A stretch of 64,000 nt of DNA. Origin: Lucinisca nassula (lineage: Eukaryota > Mollusca > Bivalvia > Lucinida > Lucinidae). Where the stretch lies: NCBI GenBank assembly GCA_963580285.1, contig OY757013.1, forward strand, positions 149,677,162 through 149,741,161, read 5' to 3'. Positions 1 to 11,504 of this stretch are shown one piece after another (position 1 is the stretch's first letter; each line of letters starts with the position of its first letter). The position numbers were made by a program, and so were the translations under genes. Under the pieces are notes generated by a model that was given only the letters and a program-made list of their open reading frames with translations, ran no database searches and had not been told where the DNA came from.

Positions 1-480
1 GTAAATCGCAATAATTAATGCAGACAAACCATCTGTGTATTTATTACGGTTCAAGTATGACACTATTGTTAATCCCTGTCTTATAATTGCCACCCTGCGG
101 TGCGTGTCGATAAGGTGTGAAAATATGGTCAAGTTATGTCTCGTATTTGTGTTTATCTGCCAATCATAAAATTTAATCCACAATCAATGTGAAAATGATT
201 TAATCGCTCCTCAGACAATTAGCTACATCTAACGGTAGTTGTTTGCATTACAAAAATGGACTATTCTACGATCTCATGAATGGTTATGTTTTGGCGCCAA
301 ATAGCAGACGCTGGAAGAGTAAAGTCGAACGCTGTTGTTGGTTATTGATACGGAGCTTCTGGGGATAATTCGGGAGCTGTGCAAAGCGCTGGTTTGCTAT
401 TCACCTCTATTCACAACCGTTTAGCTATCGAGAAATTATTTTTTACCGGTTCCTAACGTTTTTTTAATGAACGAGATACA
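1..480. other. unassigned, nothing recognised
   Basis: AT-rich sequence without a convincing exon or repeat boundary. It presumably lies in a GCP2 intron, since upstream exons are missing from the window. Confidence 0.4.
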
Positions 481-654
481 CACAATGACATTAAACACGT
501 GTTGGGGTGCTGGAGTCGGATGACGTCATTTACCGATCGCGTGCTTAAAAATGGTAGCGTCGGTTTTTGGGCGGCGATTTATATCAATTCAAAAATCATT
601 GATCGGCATTTTCCGTATGTCTGGTCTTCGCCGGACATTGCCGGAAAAAAGCAT

Positions 655-745
655 GCAGTCCATGACCTCGGCTATAAGACGGGGTCAATTTTTCGGGCTC
701 ATTTTGGAGGGAAAAATCCTCGTCTTATAGCCGAATTTTTACGGT
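655..745. repeat. inverted repeat with cggctataagacg arms
   Basis: Arms at about 670-684 (cggctataagacgggg) and 717-732 (complement) flank a ~35-base loop. It sits directly before the ~165 bp tandem array and may be the 5' palindrome of a Pearl-type element. The overlapping 82-codon reading frame is fortuitous. Confidence 0.5.
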
Positions 746-1064
746 AGGTCATGATGCCCTTGACCTAAGTTTCAAGGTCGCAGCAACCCAAAAACTGCCA
801 AAAATGGCTTGTCTGCACTCTTTCTCATTAATATATTGAGTAATTTTAGTCAAACTTGATACAATATATCATTACAACAAACCCCAGATTTGATTAGATT
901 TTGGTGACCTTGACCTCATTTTCAAGGTCACAGCGACCCAAAAACTGTCATATTTGGGGCCAAAAATGGCTTGCCTGCACTCTATCTAACGAATTAAGTT
1001 ATTTTAATCAAACTTGGTACAATATATGATTACAACATACCCTAGATTTGTTAGATTTTGGTGA
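746..1064 (+). repeat. tandem core array, left part (~165 bp units)
   Basis: Two units run 'ccttgacctcattttcaagg', then an aaaaatggcttgtctgcactc block, then acttggtacaatatatcatt. The array stops in mid-unit at 1064 and resumes in the same phase at 3729, so 1065-3728 is an insertion. Confidence 0.85.
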
Positions 1065-1600
1065 GGTCTGTTCCAGCAAAACATATCAGGGGGGGGGGGG
1101 GGGGGTGGACACCAGCTTGAAATTTGTTTAGCCACCCATGGAAGCAATTTTAGCTGTTTTACACCCATGCATAGAAGTTATTTTAGCTTCATATCGCCCA
1201 TGCATAGAACTTTTTTTTTTTAAAGAAAAAGGGCTATAAATTTAAGTGTTTGACCTGACAGTGTATGTTGCAAGAAATTGAGCATGTTGACATTATTTCT
1301 TTAAACAAAATATTTGTTATCCCAACTTGTTCTGGCTAGAGATGTATATTCCTTCCATTTTTGCCTTTATGACAAACATATATCGTCAGTGACATGCACT
1401 TCAGTCATTTAATCCCGTTAAAAGGACACAATCAGTAGTTTTATACAGTAGTTGCATTTTGTACTTTACTTTTGCAGGTTTTTATGAACATCTCTCAAAG
1501 TGCTTTCGACTTCCAAAGTAATGCTTATTATTCATTAAGTTAGGGATACCTGTCATCCCCATAAATGACTTTAAATGTGTCATCACAAAATATTTTAGGC

Positions 1601-1885
1601 CGGCCCGGCTAGCACAGTTGGTAGTGTGTCACGATCCTAAGTGTTTTGGGACCTCGCTGGTTCTATCCCAGGGTCTGGCACCATTCTTTCGTGGTGAGTG
1701 ATCATGAGATATTCTCTAGTCATGATCCTCCTTCCGCTGATTCAAGAAGGGCAGTTGTCAGTTTCTGGCTAAGGTATATGCACTGAGTCCTCCACCCAGG
1801 AAAAGTGTGTTTAGGGAAACTGACCATCCTGACATGACCTTAGGTGTTTACTGGGATGTAAAGCAACAATACAACTAACCAACAA
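1601..1885 (+). repeat. tRNA-headed SINE, family S1
   Basis: The head has an A-box-like tagcacagttggtagtg and a B-box-like ggttctatccc. The body holds ttctttcgtgg, 'gattcaagaagggcagttgt' and a 'gggaaactgac' block. An aac/aaca-type tail follows. Other copies lie near 9280, 12490, 15285, 23270, 53985, 55790 and, inverted, 61870-62110. Confidence 0.8.
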
Positions 1886-2010
1886 AGTTTTGCACTTTTG
1901 TCATCTCTGTACCAGCCATTTTCAAATGCCCATTCTCAGCCATATTGTATTGCTAGCTGTCCGATTTTGGACTCTAGTTGAACCTCAAAAGTGATCCGGC
2001 AGTCTGTTTA

Positions 2011-2192
2011 ATGCTACGGTTACATTTGACTACGGGCGCCGTACGATTTTAATATCGAATTTTGTGCCGGGAGCTACGATTTCTGTGTTTACATTAATGC
2101 ATTTTTATTTATGCGGCGACTGTACGATGTCGTACGAGCCCGTACGAAACGGGACTTTCGGGCGCCGTAAGCCAAATGTAACCATGGCATAA
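2011..2192. repeat. MITE with ggttacatttg...gggcgcc termini
   Basis: Inverted ends of about 30 bases (ctacggttacatttg.ctacgggcgcc) enclose a short GC-rich, palindromic interior rich in cgtacg. Confidence 0.7.
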
Positions 2193-2333
2193 ACGATTTC
2201 CTTACAGGTTAGTGAAAGAAGACCAGCAAAAAGAATTATCTTACTTTATTTTGAACAGAAAACGAGAACTTGATTGTAAACATGAGCATAAAGATAAAAA
2301 TTTCATACAAGTTACAACATAAAGCAAAATGTC

Positions 2334-2425
2334 TGCTATAAAACATAGATTGTGGGTATGTGTTAGAACCTACTTGACTCGAGGCGGTTCTAACATGTAC
2401 CCACAATCAATGTTTTGAAATGAAA
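2334..2425. repeat. hairpin fragment, family M5
   Basis: Palindrome built on 'agattgtgggta..gttagaac' and 'gaggcggttctaacatgtac'. The same hairpin occurs near 17500, 20290, 21230, 51770 and 54560. Confidence 0.7.
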
Positions 2426-2566
2426 TAATAAAAAGATTTTTCCCATGAAAATTTTCATTTTTTTCCTTAAGATTTTACAAATGTACATGTATTTGAACGG
2501 GCAAAATTAATGTCCGTTATGGTAGACAAATGTTTTTCCCTTGCAAACTGTACTAAGTCCAAATAA

Positions 2567-2870
2567 ATAGGTCAGTGGTAGAGTGTCCGCCTGCGGATCG
2601 GAAGGTTGTGGGCTCGATACCCCACCGAACCTGTGGGGTCGATACCCCGCCGAACCCACAACCGAGTCAAACCAAAGACTTACAAAATTGGTAGTAATGG
2701 CTGCCCCCCTTGGCGCTCAGAGTTTAGGGGTTAGCATTACGACTGGTTCCTCGGTGCCAGGATAAAGGGACCGGCCGGGTTCAGTCCCGGTGCACCTCAT
2801 AAGTGCCCCTGCGCATAATCCTCAAAACTGAGGGTGTCTCAGTATTGGAAAACAAACAAACAATTTAACA
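2567..2870 (+). repeat. tRNA-headed SINE, family S3
   Basis: The head 'aggtcagtggtagagtgtcc' with 'gtgggctcgataccccaccg' resembles tRNA A and B boxes. The body has 'ctggttcctcggtgccagga' and a tail of aaacaaacaaac. It shares its layout with the copy at 15649. Confidence 0.65.
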
Positions 2871-3139
2871 AACAAATAGAATCAGAATTGTTTACTGGTG
2901 ATACGTCCTAAGACAATCCTAAGACAATAGCTCAAAGAAAACTTTGAAAAAAAAAAATGGACAGGGTTGATTTTTTATTAAGCATCTTTTTTTTTCTCTC
3001 ATCTCGCCTCCAGCCATATTACCCAGGCCACCCCTCCCACCAACCGGCACACAGTTGCATGCAGCACTGTTTGTTGTTGTTGACGCTTTGGTCAAAGTAT
3101 CTCTCAGATATGTTGTCTTCTTAGTACTCTTCCTCTTAG

Positions 3140-3240
3140 TAAATACTCTCAGGTAGGTTAAAGAAAGCTCCCCTGTGAGGAATCGAACCCCGGTCTCCCG
3201 CGTGACAGGCGAGTATAACCACTAAATGGGACCACGAAAA
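3140..3240 (-). repeat. tRNA-like SINE head, inverted
   Basis: Reads on the minus strand as a B-box-like 'ggggttcgattcctcacag' after a 'gtcacgcgggagaccg' stretch. No complete cloverleaf can be drawn, so it is not called as a tRNA. Confidence 0.45.
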
Positions 3241-3728
3241 CTAATTACAAACAGCTCTCACTTCGAATTCTCCGCTAGTTCAGCTTGGTTGTGAACTGAA
3301 TATCAAGCCTGTGGTATCTAAAACACCTGAAATTCATTTTCTTTTTAAAATACTCACCAGACAGCCGTTAAATTCATAAAAAAAAAAACAATCTACATTA
3401 TTTCATGATTTTACAGGAAACAGCCATGTTGGAAATGGAAATAAGATCAATATTTGTGCTGGTGCTCGGCTTTACAGAGTACATGTATTTGTATAGTAGA
3501 ATTTCCAATAAACGGGAAACCAGCTTAAACCAGCCAAGGGAAATAATCCAAACTATTTTACTCAAAATAACCTGCCCCACTATGCTCCCTTGACCAGCCT
3601 AGCATAGAAGCGATTTTTCCCTTCCGATAGCCATGTGTAGAAGAACAATTAAGAGTGATGACAATCTAGTGTAGAAGATCTATTAACTGCCGTCCGGGTC
3701 ACCCTTATTTCTTTTGCTGGAACAGCCC

Positions 3729-4560
3729 TGACCTTGACCTCATTTTCAAGGTCACAGCGACCCAAAAAGTCATTTTGGGGCCAGAAATGGCTTGTCTGCA
3801 CTCTATCTCATTAACAAATTGACCAATTTTCATCAAACTTGGTACACACATTTTTATCATTACAACAAACTGCAGATTTGATTAGATTGTGGTGAGCTTG
3901 ACCTCATTTTCAAGGTCACAGCGACTCCAAAACAGTCAATTTTGGGCCAAAAATGGCTTGTCTGCACTCTATCCCTTTAACAAAATGATTGATTTTCGTC
4001 AAACTTGGTACAATATATCATTACAACAAACCACAGATTTGGTTAGATTTTGGTGACCTTGACCTTTTTACAAAGGCACAGCGCCCCAAAGACAGTCAAT
4101 TTTGGGCGAAAAATGGCTTGTCTGCGCTCTACCTCATTAACAAATTGATTAATTATAGTCAAAATTGGTACAATATATCAATACAACATTCCACAGACTT
4201 GATTAGATTTTGATGACCTTGACCTTTTTCAAGGTCACAGGCCCCCCAAAAACAGTCAATTTTGGGCCCAAAATGGCTTGTCAGCAGCCAAGGTATCCCG
4301 AAACCTGTTCTTTTGGGGCCAAAAAATGGTTTATCTGTAACCTATATCATTTAAGAATTTATGAATGTTGGTCAGAATTGGTACAATATTTAATTACAGT
4401 CTACCAAATTTGTCTGGTGATCTGAGCTAATTAATGACTGTTTGTTTTTTAAGGTCACAGGCTTCGAGAAAACTGTCAGTTTTTGGCCAAATATGGCTTG
4501 TTTGCAGCTTACATTTTGGTGACTTTAACCTAGTTATTAAAGTCAAATGGGTGTTTTAAG
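3729..4560 (+). repeat. tandem core array, right part
   Basis: About five decaying ~165 bp units of the array begun at 746. Each starts with gaccttgacc(t), carries a caaggtca block and ends with ttggtacaatat.ta. The last units are strongly diverged. Confidence 0.85.
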
Positions 4561-4839
4561 ATATATTTATGGTGGGGGGACCGGGACATTGTAGTGTGAT
4601 GAAAACATTTCTAGTATTGCTTCTTGACTGGTGTGGAACAGCGAGAACACACAGCTTCCCCATTACACCATGGTAATAGCTGTGTTATGTCCAGTACAGT
4701 TGGCTCATAGGCCTCTGTGGTTAAGAGCACAGACTCTTAAATATTAGTTTTCGCCCATGGCTGATTAACGAATGGCTCTATATAAGTGAAAAAACCTTGA
4801 AATGGCCGTAAGACCCAAATTTGGGCCACCTGAAGCAAA

Positions 4840-5855
4840 TACAGTTGACTCTCGTTATCTCAACCTCGCCTATCTCGACCCTATCACTTATGTCGAACCG
4901 ATTTCTAAGTCCCGAATATTTCCGCTATATATTTATTGTATTTCAACTTGGCGTGTGTCGAAGTACTTTTAAGTCGACACTTTGGCTATCTCGCCCATCA
5001 TTTTCAGTCCCTAAATATATTTTTTACTGTTTTTACTACTGCGTATCTCGAACGGAAATTCATGAGGTAAAGAAGGAAAAAAAAAACGATGCCGCCAGTC
5101 TTTCAGTTAAAGAAAATAATAATAGACCTTTACAAAACAGTTCATCAATACTCACAATGTTTTTAATTTTCCAAATTGTCCAGGTGCGTTAAAATTATCG
5201 CAAACAATACCTTTACCGCTATTACGAAAATCATGTGCGTGTAATACAGACTGACACGCGGTGTTCAACCTTTAATCTTAACCCTTGGTTTCAATGATTT
5301 CCAAGATTTCCGTGATAAAAGGCGGCCCTGACAATTAGGTATGACCGGTTGTTTTAAGTACTCATCATTAGTGTCAAAATTGAGTATTGCCCTTTGTCTC
5401 GATGCACATACAAACAGTGTAGATCCTAAAAAGATGGCTCATGACCAGCTTTCTCGGCAGGATATAAACTGTTTTAATCAATACGACCTATAGCACGTAC
5501 TGCTCAGCATTGCATTCACAAGCGAGGAACCATCCCATTTAAGTACATATCTATTTTTAGCTTATTTGGATACTCGAATTTGCAGGAATTTAAAAGACAA
5601 CAAAACATGTGAGAAATCTTTTATAATCGCTATACTTCGACAAGCTCCATTACTTTCATAAACACATTTTAAAAACTCAATAGGCTGTGCATGTTAGTGC
5701 TATTACTCTAGAATAACTAAGAATACCAAGATTATCACGGCAAATAATGGGCTCCGACATGCATGTGATGTCACACTTTGGTTATCTCGTACTACGGATA
5801 ACTCAAACTTTTTTATCCGGTCCCGTGAGGTTCGAGATAACGAGCGTCGACTGTA
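4840..5855. mobile_element. non-autonomous Tc1/mariner-like TIR element
   Basis: Ends are tacagttgactctcgttatc and the inverted tacagtcgacgctcgttatc, about 22 bases, beginning and ending at TA as expected of TA-targeting elements. The interior repeats 'tatctcgacc/tatctcgaac' motifs and has no transposase. A reading frame from 4821 to 5192 is not protein-like. A related fragment is at about 13590-13700. Confidence 0.75.
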
Positions 5856-5881
5856 TATGTCTTTGTGCACATTGTGCTCCT

Positions 5882-6103
5882 TTAACCCATTTTGTACAGG
5901 AAGCCCCAAAGCGAGTAATTGGCAAACAATGTAGGCCTAGATCAGATGCAGAATGTGGCATCTGGCCAGGGCCTGCACTGCAAAATGTTCAGCCATTTTC
6001 CAAATAGATTTTAAAAGATAACACAACACGTTACCCTTAAATTTTGTTATGGACTCCTGCTATATATAAAGAGGAAGATTCCATTTGGTACAAAATGGGT
6101 TAA
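5882..6103. repeat. TTAA-flanked MITE, family M2
   Basis: Starts ttaacccattttgtac and ends gtacaaaatgggttaa. The central hairpin is of the 'gcaaacaatgtaggcc..gatcaga' type, and an 'actcctgctatatataaa' block lies near one end. TTAA flanks and CCC.../...GGG termini are typical of piggyBac-like elements. Confidence 0.85.
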
Positions 6104-6645
6104 GAGTCAACGGTCTTAACCAATCTTTCAGTGTGCATGAAGAAGCTTTGGGTTAATGACCTTCATTTAATACACAGTTAAGACTGATTAGACTGCGCAA
6201 GCCATGTTTTTGCTTGCTACTTAAAACTCCACTTAGCGAAAGAATGTGCCTTCTGCTGGTCAGCAGTTTATGCACAAGTCTGCCTTGGAAATGTTTGGTT
6301 TGGTAAAGAGACTGTCTGGACATGATCTCAATAGTGTTGACTGAGCCTTTAAACTCAAAACCAAACCAAAAAAACTGCCATAATGGATTTTCTTGGCACT
6401 GCTTCTCATCTACATTTGAAACAGGTTTCATCTACATGTACATGTTGGCAATTATTGTTTTTAGTGCATGTTGACAGCTACTGCTGGTTGCACACTATAT
6501 TTGTAGGTTAGATGTAAATGGGACAGTGTGAGTTCTGTGTTGTGCTGTGTAAACAAACCTGATGTCGAGAAAACCTGTCTTTCCAGTTTGTAACAGTAAA
6601 TGTACAGATCAGCCTGTGCTACTGCACAGTCTGATTAGCATCTTG

Positions 6646-6887
6646 GGGGCCAGTTGTTCAAAACTAACGACATCGTTAGTTAACAAATCGTTAAAACTTT
6701 GATCATTAAATATGGCAAATATGCTGGTATTTTTGCTGAAAAAATGTGAGCAGCTTTTGCAAATGCAAAAGCTGCTCACATTTTTTCAGCAAAAATACCA
6801 AAATTGCAATATTGTACTTGCTGGAAGAGTTAACAATATGAACACTAACGAGCTCGTTAAGCTAACGATGCTTTGAACAACTGGCCC
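6646..6887. repeat. long-hairpin MITE, family M4
   Basis: Ends gggccagttgttcaaaact and the inverted gctttgaacaactggccc. The centre at about 6731-6797 is a near-perfect hairpin with ~32 bp arms (tttttgctgaaaaaatgtga...). Full copy at 47940-48182, shorter copy at 7704-7886, fragments at 10650-10860 and 58670-58800. Confidence 0.88.
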
Positions 6888-7064
6888 TTGGTATTCACTG
6901 CTTGTCTTGTTTATGTATGTAAAATTTCAAAACTCTTGTTACTTGTTTGTGTCTTATGAGGCTGAAATGTGAACACATTCATGGTTAGATAACACAAAAG
7001 CTCTTATGTATAAAAAGAAGATAGCTGCACGTAGAATGTTCAGTCATATATTTTCATGTTACAG

Positions 7065-7244
7065 ATCAATCAAGCACTACTTCCTGTTAGACAAGGGAGA
7101 CTTCATTGTACAGTTTATGGACATGACAGAGGATGAGATGAAACAAGATGTAGAGAATATAATGCCAACGAGGCTCGAATCTCTGTTAGAGCTGGCTCTA
7201 AGAACTAGTACTGCAAACGTTGATCCCTACAAAGATGATCTCAA
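7065..7244 (+). CDS. TUBGCP2: GCP2 exon a
   Basis: The acceptor is ttttcatgttacag and the donor is gtaagg. The first base completes a split codon, and the exon ends two bases into a Lys codon. It encodes SIKHYFLLDKGDFIVQFMD, followed by a Glu/Asp-rich stretch and the block LESLLELALRTSTAN. These are hallmark GCP2 blocks just before the C-terminal domain. Reading on past the donor hits a stop at once, which supports the splice. Confidence 0.95.
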
Positions 7245-7487
7245 GTAAGGTTTTGGACATGTTTTGATAACCTTTAACTTTGGATTGAAAATAGAATTTC
7301 TTCTGTGGCAGTTATATCACCTGCTCTTAATTAACCCTGAAAATGCCAATCACAACAATTGTCGTCTGCTTTGTCATCTAAGTCATTTTTGCAAACAGCG
7401 TGAACCCAGATCAGACTGCTAACCTTGAGTTCACCCTAATATTTCAGGTTCATTTCTAATGTTTAAGTTCATTTCTAAAGAACAACA

Positions 7488-7640
7488 AGAGCTTCATTAA
7501 TGATACTTGGTACAAGCTGGCATCTATGAAGGGCAACTTTGAAACAAGCATCCATGTTTGACCTTGACCTAGATTTCATGGTTCGATGACTATGGGCCTC
7601 CCACAAGTGCGACAAAGCCTTCTGTGGAATTCTTGTTACA
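7488..7640 (+). repeat. orphan core unit also found at 27490-27640
   Basis: Shares 'atccatgtttgaccttgacc', tagatttcatggtt and gccttctg.ggaattcttgt with the last part of the element at 26296-27727. A solitary core unit in the first GCP2 intron of the window. Confidence 0.6.
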
Positions 7641-7703
7641 GAGAATGGACTTGTTCAGTTCAAAGATGAAGAGTCCACTTCTAAAATTCAGGCTTGGAAG
7701 TCT

Positions 7704-7886
7704 GGGGCCAGTTGTTCAAAGCAATGTTAGCTTAACGAGCTTGTTAGTGGTCAGATTGTTAACTGTTCTAGTAAGTACAATATCTAAAATGTTATTTTTG
7801 CTGAAAAAATGTGAGCAGCTTTTGCATTTGCATCAAAGTTTTAACGATACGTTAACTGATGACGTTAATTTTTAACAACTGGCCCT
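7704..7886. repeat. MITE, family M4, internally deleted
   Basis: Has both termini (ggggccagttgttcaaag, aacaactggccc) but only one arm of the central gtgagcagcttttgca hairpin. Confidence 0.8.
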
Positions 7887-8199
7887 TGGAGTTGATATAA
7901 AAATAGAGTAATGCCTAATGTTTTTCAAATTTCTCATTGATCTCTCAGATGTTGAGACTATTGCTCCTACCAGATGGCTGGATTACCATGGGGAATTAGA
8001 GTTTTGAAACCTGGGTGTCATAAACATTTCTTGCTCTGCTCTGTAGCCTTTTATACACTAATTTATTGTAGATGCATTCTGCAAATCTTCTAGCAACTGT
8101 GTGATATTGTGTATCCTTGTCAAAGCCATAGCTTCTCACATACACAGTTTTAGTGCCCATTTCATGTTTCTCTGCTTATATGTTTGTTGTTGTTTTCAG

Positions 8200-8273
8200 A
8201 GTGAATCTATTACCCTATGATCTTATTACTCAGATGTTTAACATACTGTCAATAGAAACAAGTTGGGAGGGAG
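8200..8273 (+). CDS. TUBGCP2: GCP2 exon b
   Basis: Acceptor tgttttcag, donor gtaagtg. It continues the Lys codon of exon a and encodes KVNLLPYDLITQMFNILSIE then TSWEG. This matches the GCP2 block with 'PHDLITQLL..LAIET'. It ends one base into a codon (Asp, completed by exon c). Confidence 0.93.
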
Positions 8274-8289
8274 GTAAGTGGTCCTGTCT

Positions 8290-8690
8290 ACATCAATTTC
8301 ATATGACGTCGCGTCTGAGAATGTAATAATGTCATGTAATAAATTCATTAATCCACTAATAGATTAAATATGCAAATTAGTTAGATATACCCTGTAACGT
8401 TACATGTATGATGTCATTAACGACATTGCGTTTTCTAATGGAGGAATATTGACAATTTTGTTAAACAATCGTGAATAAAATGCGTTTTAAATGACATATG
8501 ATGAATAGAATCTTGCATTCGTGCTCATGTATTATTGAATTTATTAAACGAGTTGAGGAAAAGGGATAAAATGAGAGGCTTTGTCGAGCATTGGATTCTG
8601 TTTCCTTCTACGAGTTGAATTTATTAAATTAAATAAATTCAATAGTAAATGAACACTCATGTAAGCGCCTCTATTTAGTTACTAGGGGAA
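8290..8690. repeat. interspersed repeat, ~400 bp
   Basis: A second copy lies at about 21620-21960 and a fragment at 24785-24880. Shared blocks are gtaacgttacatgtat, aaatg.catatgataaatag, gaggaaaagggataaaatg and gaacactcatgtaag. Class unknown. Confidence 0.65.
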
Positions 8691-9044
8691 TAGAGTAGGA
8701 GTACTCTTTTGATTTTTTCTCCACATTTTCAACTACTATTACTGTGGGAATGGCTGAGTAATTTTTATTCTTGCACACCAGATAAGGAAATCCATAGTTT
8801 TAGCTTGGGATAGAATTCTGTTCTAACCCTGGTGTTCTTAACCAGGGACGGTAAAGAATTGAATATTTTCATGTGTTTGATATGCACTGGTAAAATACGA
8901 CCTCATGTGCGCCGTCGTTAAGGTTGACATCACAGCACGTTACGTGATGTCACTAAACATTCCTGTAGTGTCATCATAATATGGCGGGCACCGGTAACCT
9001 AAGTGACTGTAGCATTAAAAATCCGCGCTATGAAATGCAAGGCT

Positions 9045-9205
9045 TGCAAGAAAAAGAATCATATGGGTGTCAGGGGTGGATAAAAAAATCTGTCCCTCGT
9101 GATCACTGTCCCGCATCACTCGTCAAGCCTCATGATGACAGACAGTGACCCTTGGGAAAGATTTTTCCATCCACCCCTCACACCCATATAAGATTCTTAT
9201 ATTCT
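9045..9205. repeat. palindromic MITE
   Basis: Arms 'atatgggtgtcaggggtgga' near 9060 and 'tccacccctcacacccatat' near 9170 form a ~35 bp stem that continues into aaaaaatc/gatttttc. Confidence 0.75.
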
Positions 9206-9279
9206 TACACCACATTTGCATTTCTATTAGACAAAGAAGAAAGTCCAGGATGTGAACATTTTCCCATAGTTGAAGCCAG

Positions 9280-9495
9280 TGTGTTAAATCTTGAAATCTT
9301 TTCTACAGTCATTCTCTACCTTCTGCTGATTCAAGAAGGGCAGTTGTCAGTTTCTGGCGAAAGACTGCACTGTACTGGTTAATGGCTTATATGCCTGTCA
9401 TGGAAAAGTGTTAATAGGTTAACTGAATGGCTATATATGACCTAAATAGTGTTTGTTGTCTGGGCCATTAAACTCCAAAACAAACAAAACCATAC
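9280..9495 (+). repeat. SINE S1, head missing
   Basis: Carries the S1 body (gattcaagaagggcagttgt, tttctggcgaaag, tactggttaa) and a caaacaaaac tail. Confidence 0.75.
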
Positions 9496-9973
9496 CATCT
9501 TCTCAGTATGACTGAAAATTGTTGAAAGGGATGTGAAGCAGTGATTTTAATGCACTTAAGAATGAAATATGACATCTGATTGGATGATATAAAAAAATTG
9601 TGAAAACCTGGAAACCTGTTGTCATCATATAACATCGCTTTTCATGAGGCTTAATGCTGCTGACAGCTCTTACTGGTTTTGGAAAAAAGATATCTTTAAA
9701 CTTTATAAATGAACGTGTACATTTAGAATGGGAATAATTACATAAAAATTCATTTATGGAACTAAATTGTTGTTTTGCAGTCTCAATTTTGTTTTAGGTC
9801 TCCCCTGACACTGCCTTGAAACCTTTATGACCATGAAATCACTGTCAGATTTATTTCTGTAAATGACAAATTTGAATGCAGTTATCCCCAAATTAAGACA
9901 TCAATACATTGGTAATCACCATTCAGATGAATTGATCTGTCAGATAATCAATCATACCATTTTATTTTTTCAG

Positions 9974-10083
9974 ATTACAAGAAATACAGAAGAGATCCCA
10001 CAGATATAAACTTGTCCTGTCTCGAGTCTTTCTCATTTGATTATGTTGTCAAATGGCCAGTGTCTCTAGTTGTCAATAGAAAG
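9974..10083 (+). CDS. TUBGCP2: GCP2 exon c
   Basis: Acceptor ttattttttcag, donor gtaaaa. It encodes a short charged linker and then CLESFSFDYVVKWPVSLVVN, the very conserved GCP2 'F.FDY.VKWP.SL..N' block of the grip2 region. It ends on a codon boundary. Confidence 0.95.
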
Positions 10084-10150
10084 GTAAAACCTTCATTTCT
10101 CAGATAAGGGGAACAAATACTCGGCCTTCATTGGTTATGAACATTGTCTC

Positions 10151-10380
10151 ATAACCCACTATATGCAGAAAACTCTTAAAGGGGTACCTTGGCAAACAGA
10201 GCAGGCCCAGATCAGACGCCGCATAATGCGGCGTCTGATCAGGGCCTGCACTGTCTGCTAACAGGATTTTCCATCAAAAATAGAATAACAACGAAGAAAT
10301 AGGCCTGACACCCCTTGTATGATAAATGGACTTGTCCAACATATAGCAATGGAAGAGTCCACTAGCATACAATGGGTTAA
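10151..10380. repeat. MITE, family M3
   Basis: Ends ataacccactatatgc and gcatacaatgggttaa. The centre is the hairpin 'gatcagacgccgcataatgc' and its complement. Related to the interrupted copy at 62311-62455 and a fragment at 42105-42225. Confidence 0.75.
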
Positions 10381-10399
10381 ACAAAAGGCCTTTAACTCC

Positions 10400-10640
10400 T
10401 GTGGGTTTTAACCCCGCAGCCCTTGCTCAATATGCCAAGTTCTGCAATGGAAGGTCTGGTGGTGTTCCTCTGGATACTCCATTTTTGGACAGGTTTTTCC
10501 AAGGAAAATTTCCGCCCTTTAGAATAGCGATGTCCGTGCGGGCGGGCGGCCGGGGGTCCGCGTCCCGGTTTACCTTTTGGTTAACCGTTTTTCAAAAACC
10601 TGTCCATATTGCCATTTGGCATTTTTCTTGTTCTTCCACC
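10400..10640. repeat. degenerate SINE S4 body and GC-rich segment
   Basis: Shares 'gccaagttctgcaatggaag', gtggtgttcctctgg and ctgattaa blocks with the S4 copy near 13215. The GC-rich 10530-10565 stretch looks inserted. Confidence 0.45.
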
Positions 10641-11504
10641 TGATTAATGATGTCAAAACTGATGATGTCATTAGTTAACATATTGATAAAACTTTGATCA
10701 TTTGATAAGGCAAACATGCTAATATTTTTGCTGAAATATGTGAGTAGCTTTTGCAAATGCAAAAGCTTCTCATATTCTCACATTTTTCAACAAAAATACA
10801 GTAGCACCTGCTAGAACAGGTAACAGTTTGACCACAAATGAGCTCCTTTGGCCAATGATACATAAAACATCTGGGCACTCTGATAGCAGAATTTTTGAAA
10901 TATTGTTCAGACTTAATTTTTTGGCTAATTTATTTTTGTTGTTACCATAAAGATGCACATGGACACCTTGAAGACTTTTCCACCATTTTATCAAGGAGAA
11001 GCTGCCAAACCCCCCCCCCCCCCCCCCCCACCTTCCCACACACACATACACATTGGGGCTTGAGAAATTGATTGGGCACTATGGTGCTTCTACGCAGAGC
11101 CAAAACCATCCAATCATTTGAGTACTGGTAAATGGCTCAGAAGGCCTATGCTTGCCCAGACAGAGTGATGTGAGTCGGACCATCCCTTAACCCTTATGAC
11201 ACCAATCGCAACAATTTTTATCTGCTTTATTGCCTGCTGGTTACTTTAAAAGTGACTGTGTTATAAACAATATGGACCGAGATTACACTGCTCCTCTGTG
11301 TAAAAAGTCCTTGACTGCTTCATCCCTGAATTTCTGATGTGCACTGAAACATCTTTGAATTTGGACACATCCATGGGAAATGGAGGTTAAGAGTAAAACA
11401 AAAAAGGTTTCAAACAATGTAGCCCCTGATTAGACTGCACCTTATGAGCCATTTCATCTGGATCTACACTTGTTGTCATAGGCATCTGTTTGTCCCATCC
11501 ATTG

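Larger units (their letters stand above)
1065..3728. mobile_element. 2.66 kb TIR element inserted in a tandem array
   Basis: The 17-base ends are gg(t/g)ctgttccagcaaaa at 1065-1081 and its inverted copy at 3712-3728. TGA stands on both sides, which could be a 3-base target duplication. Short 'gcatagaag'-type motifs recur near both ends in the same direction. A run of about 16 G follows the left end. No transposase is visible. The interior is filled with a SINE, a MITE, a hairpin element and tRNA-like repeats. Superfamily not assigned. Confidence 0.7.

Noticed and set aside
4821..5192. 123-codon reading frame
   Set aside because: Lies inside the Tc1-like TIR element at 4840-5855, with no recognisable domain and low-complexity Ser/Phe-rich content.
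1..7064. A search for upstream GCP2 exons
   Set aside because: No stretch with the expected block before SIKHYF and a phase-2 donor could be found; all convincing matches are repeats.
11012..11031. Run of about 19 C (also G-runs at 1091 and 41816)
   Set aside because: Simple homopolymers, length unreliable in assemblies; no further structure seen.
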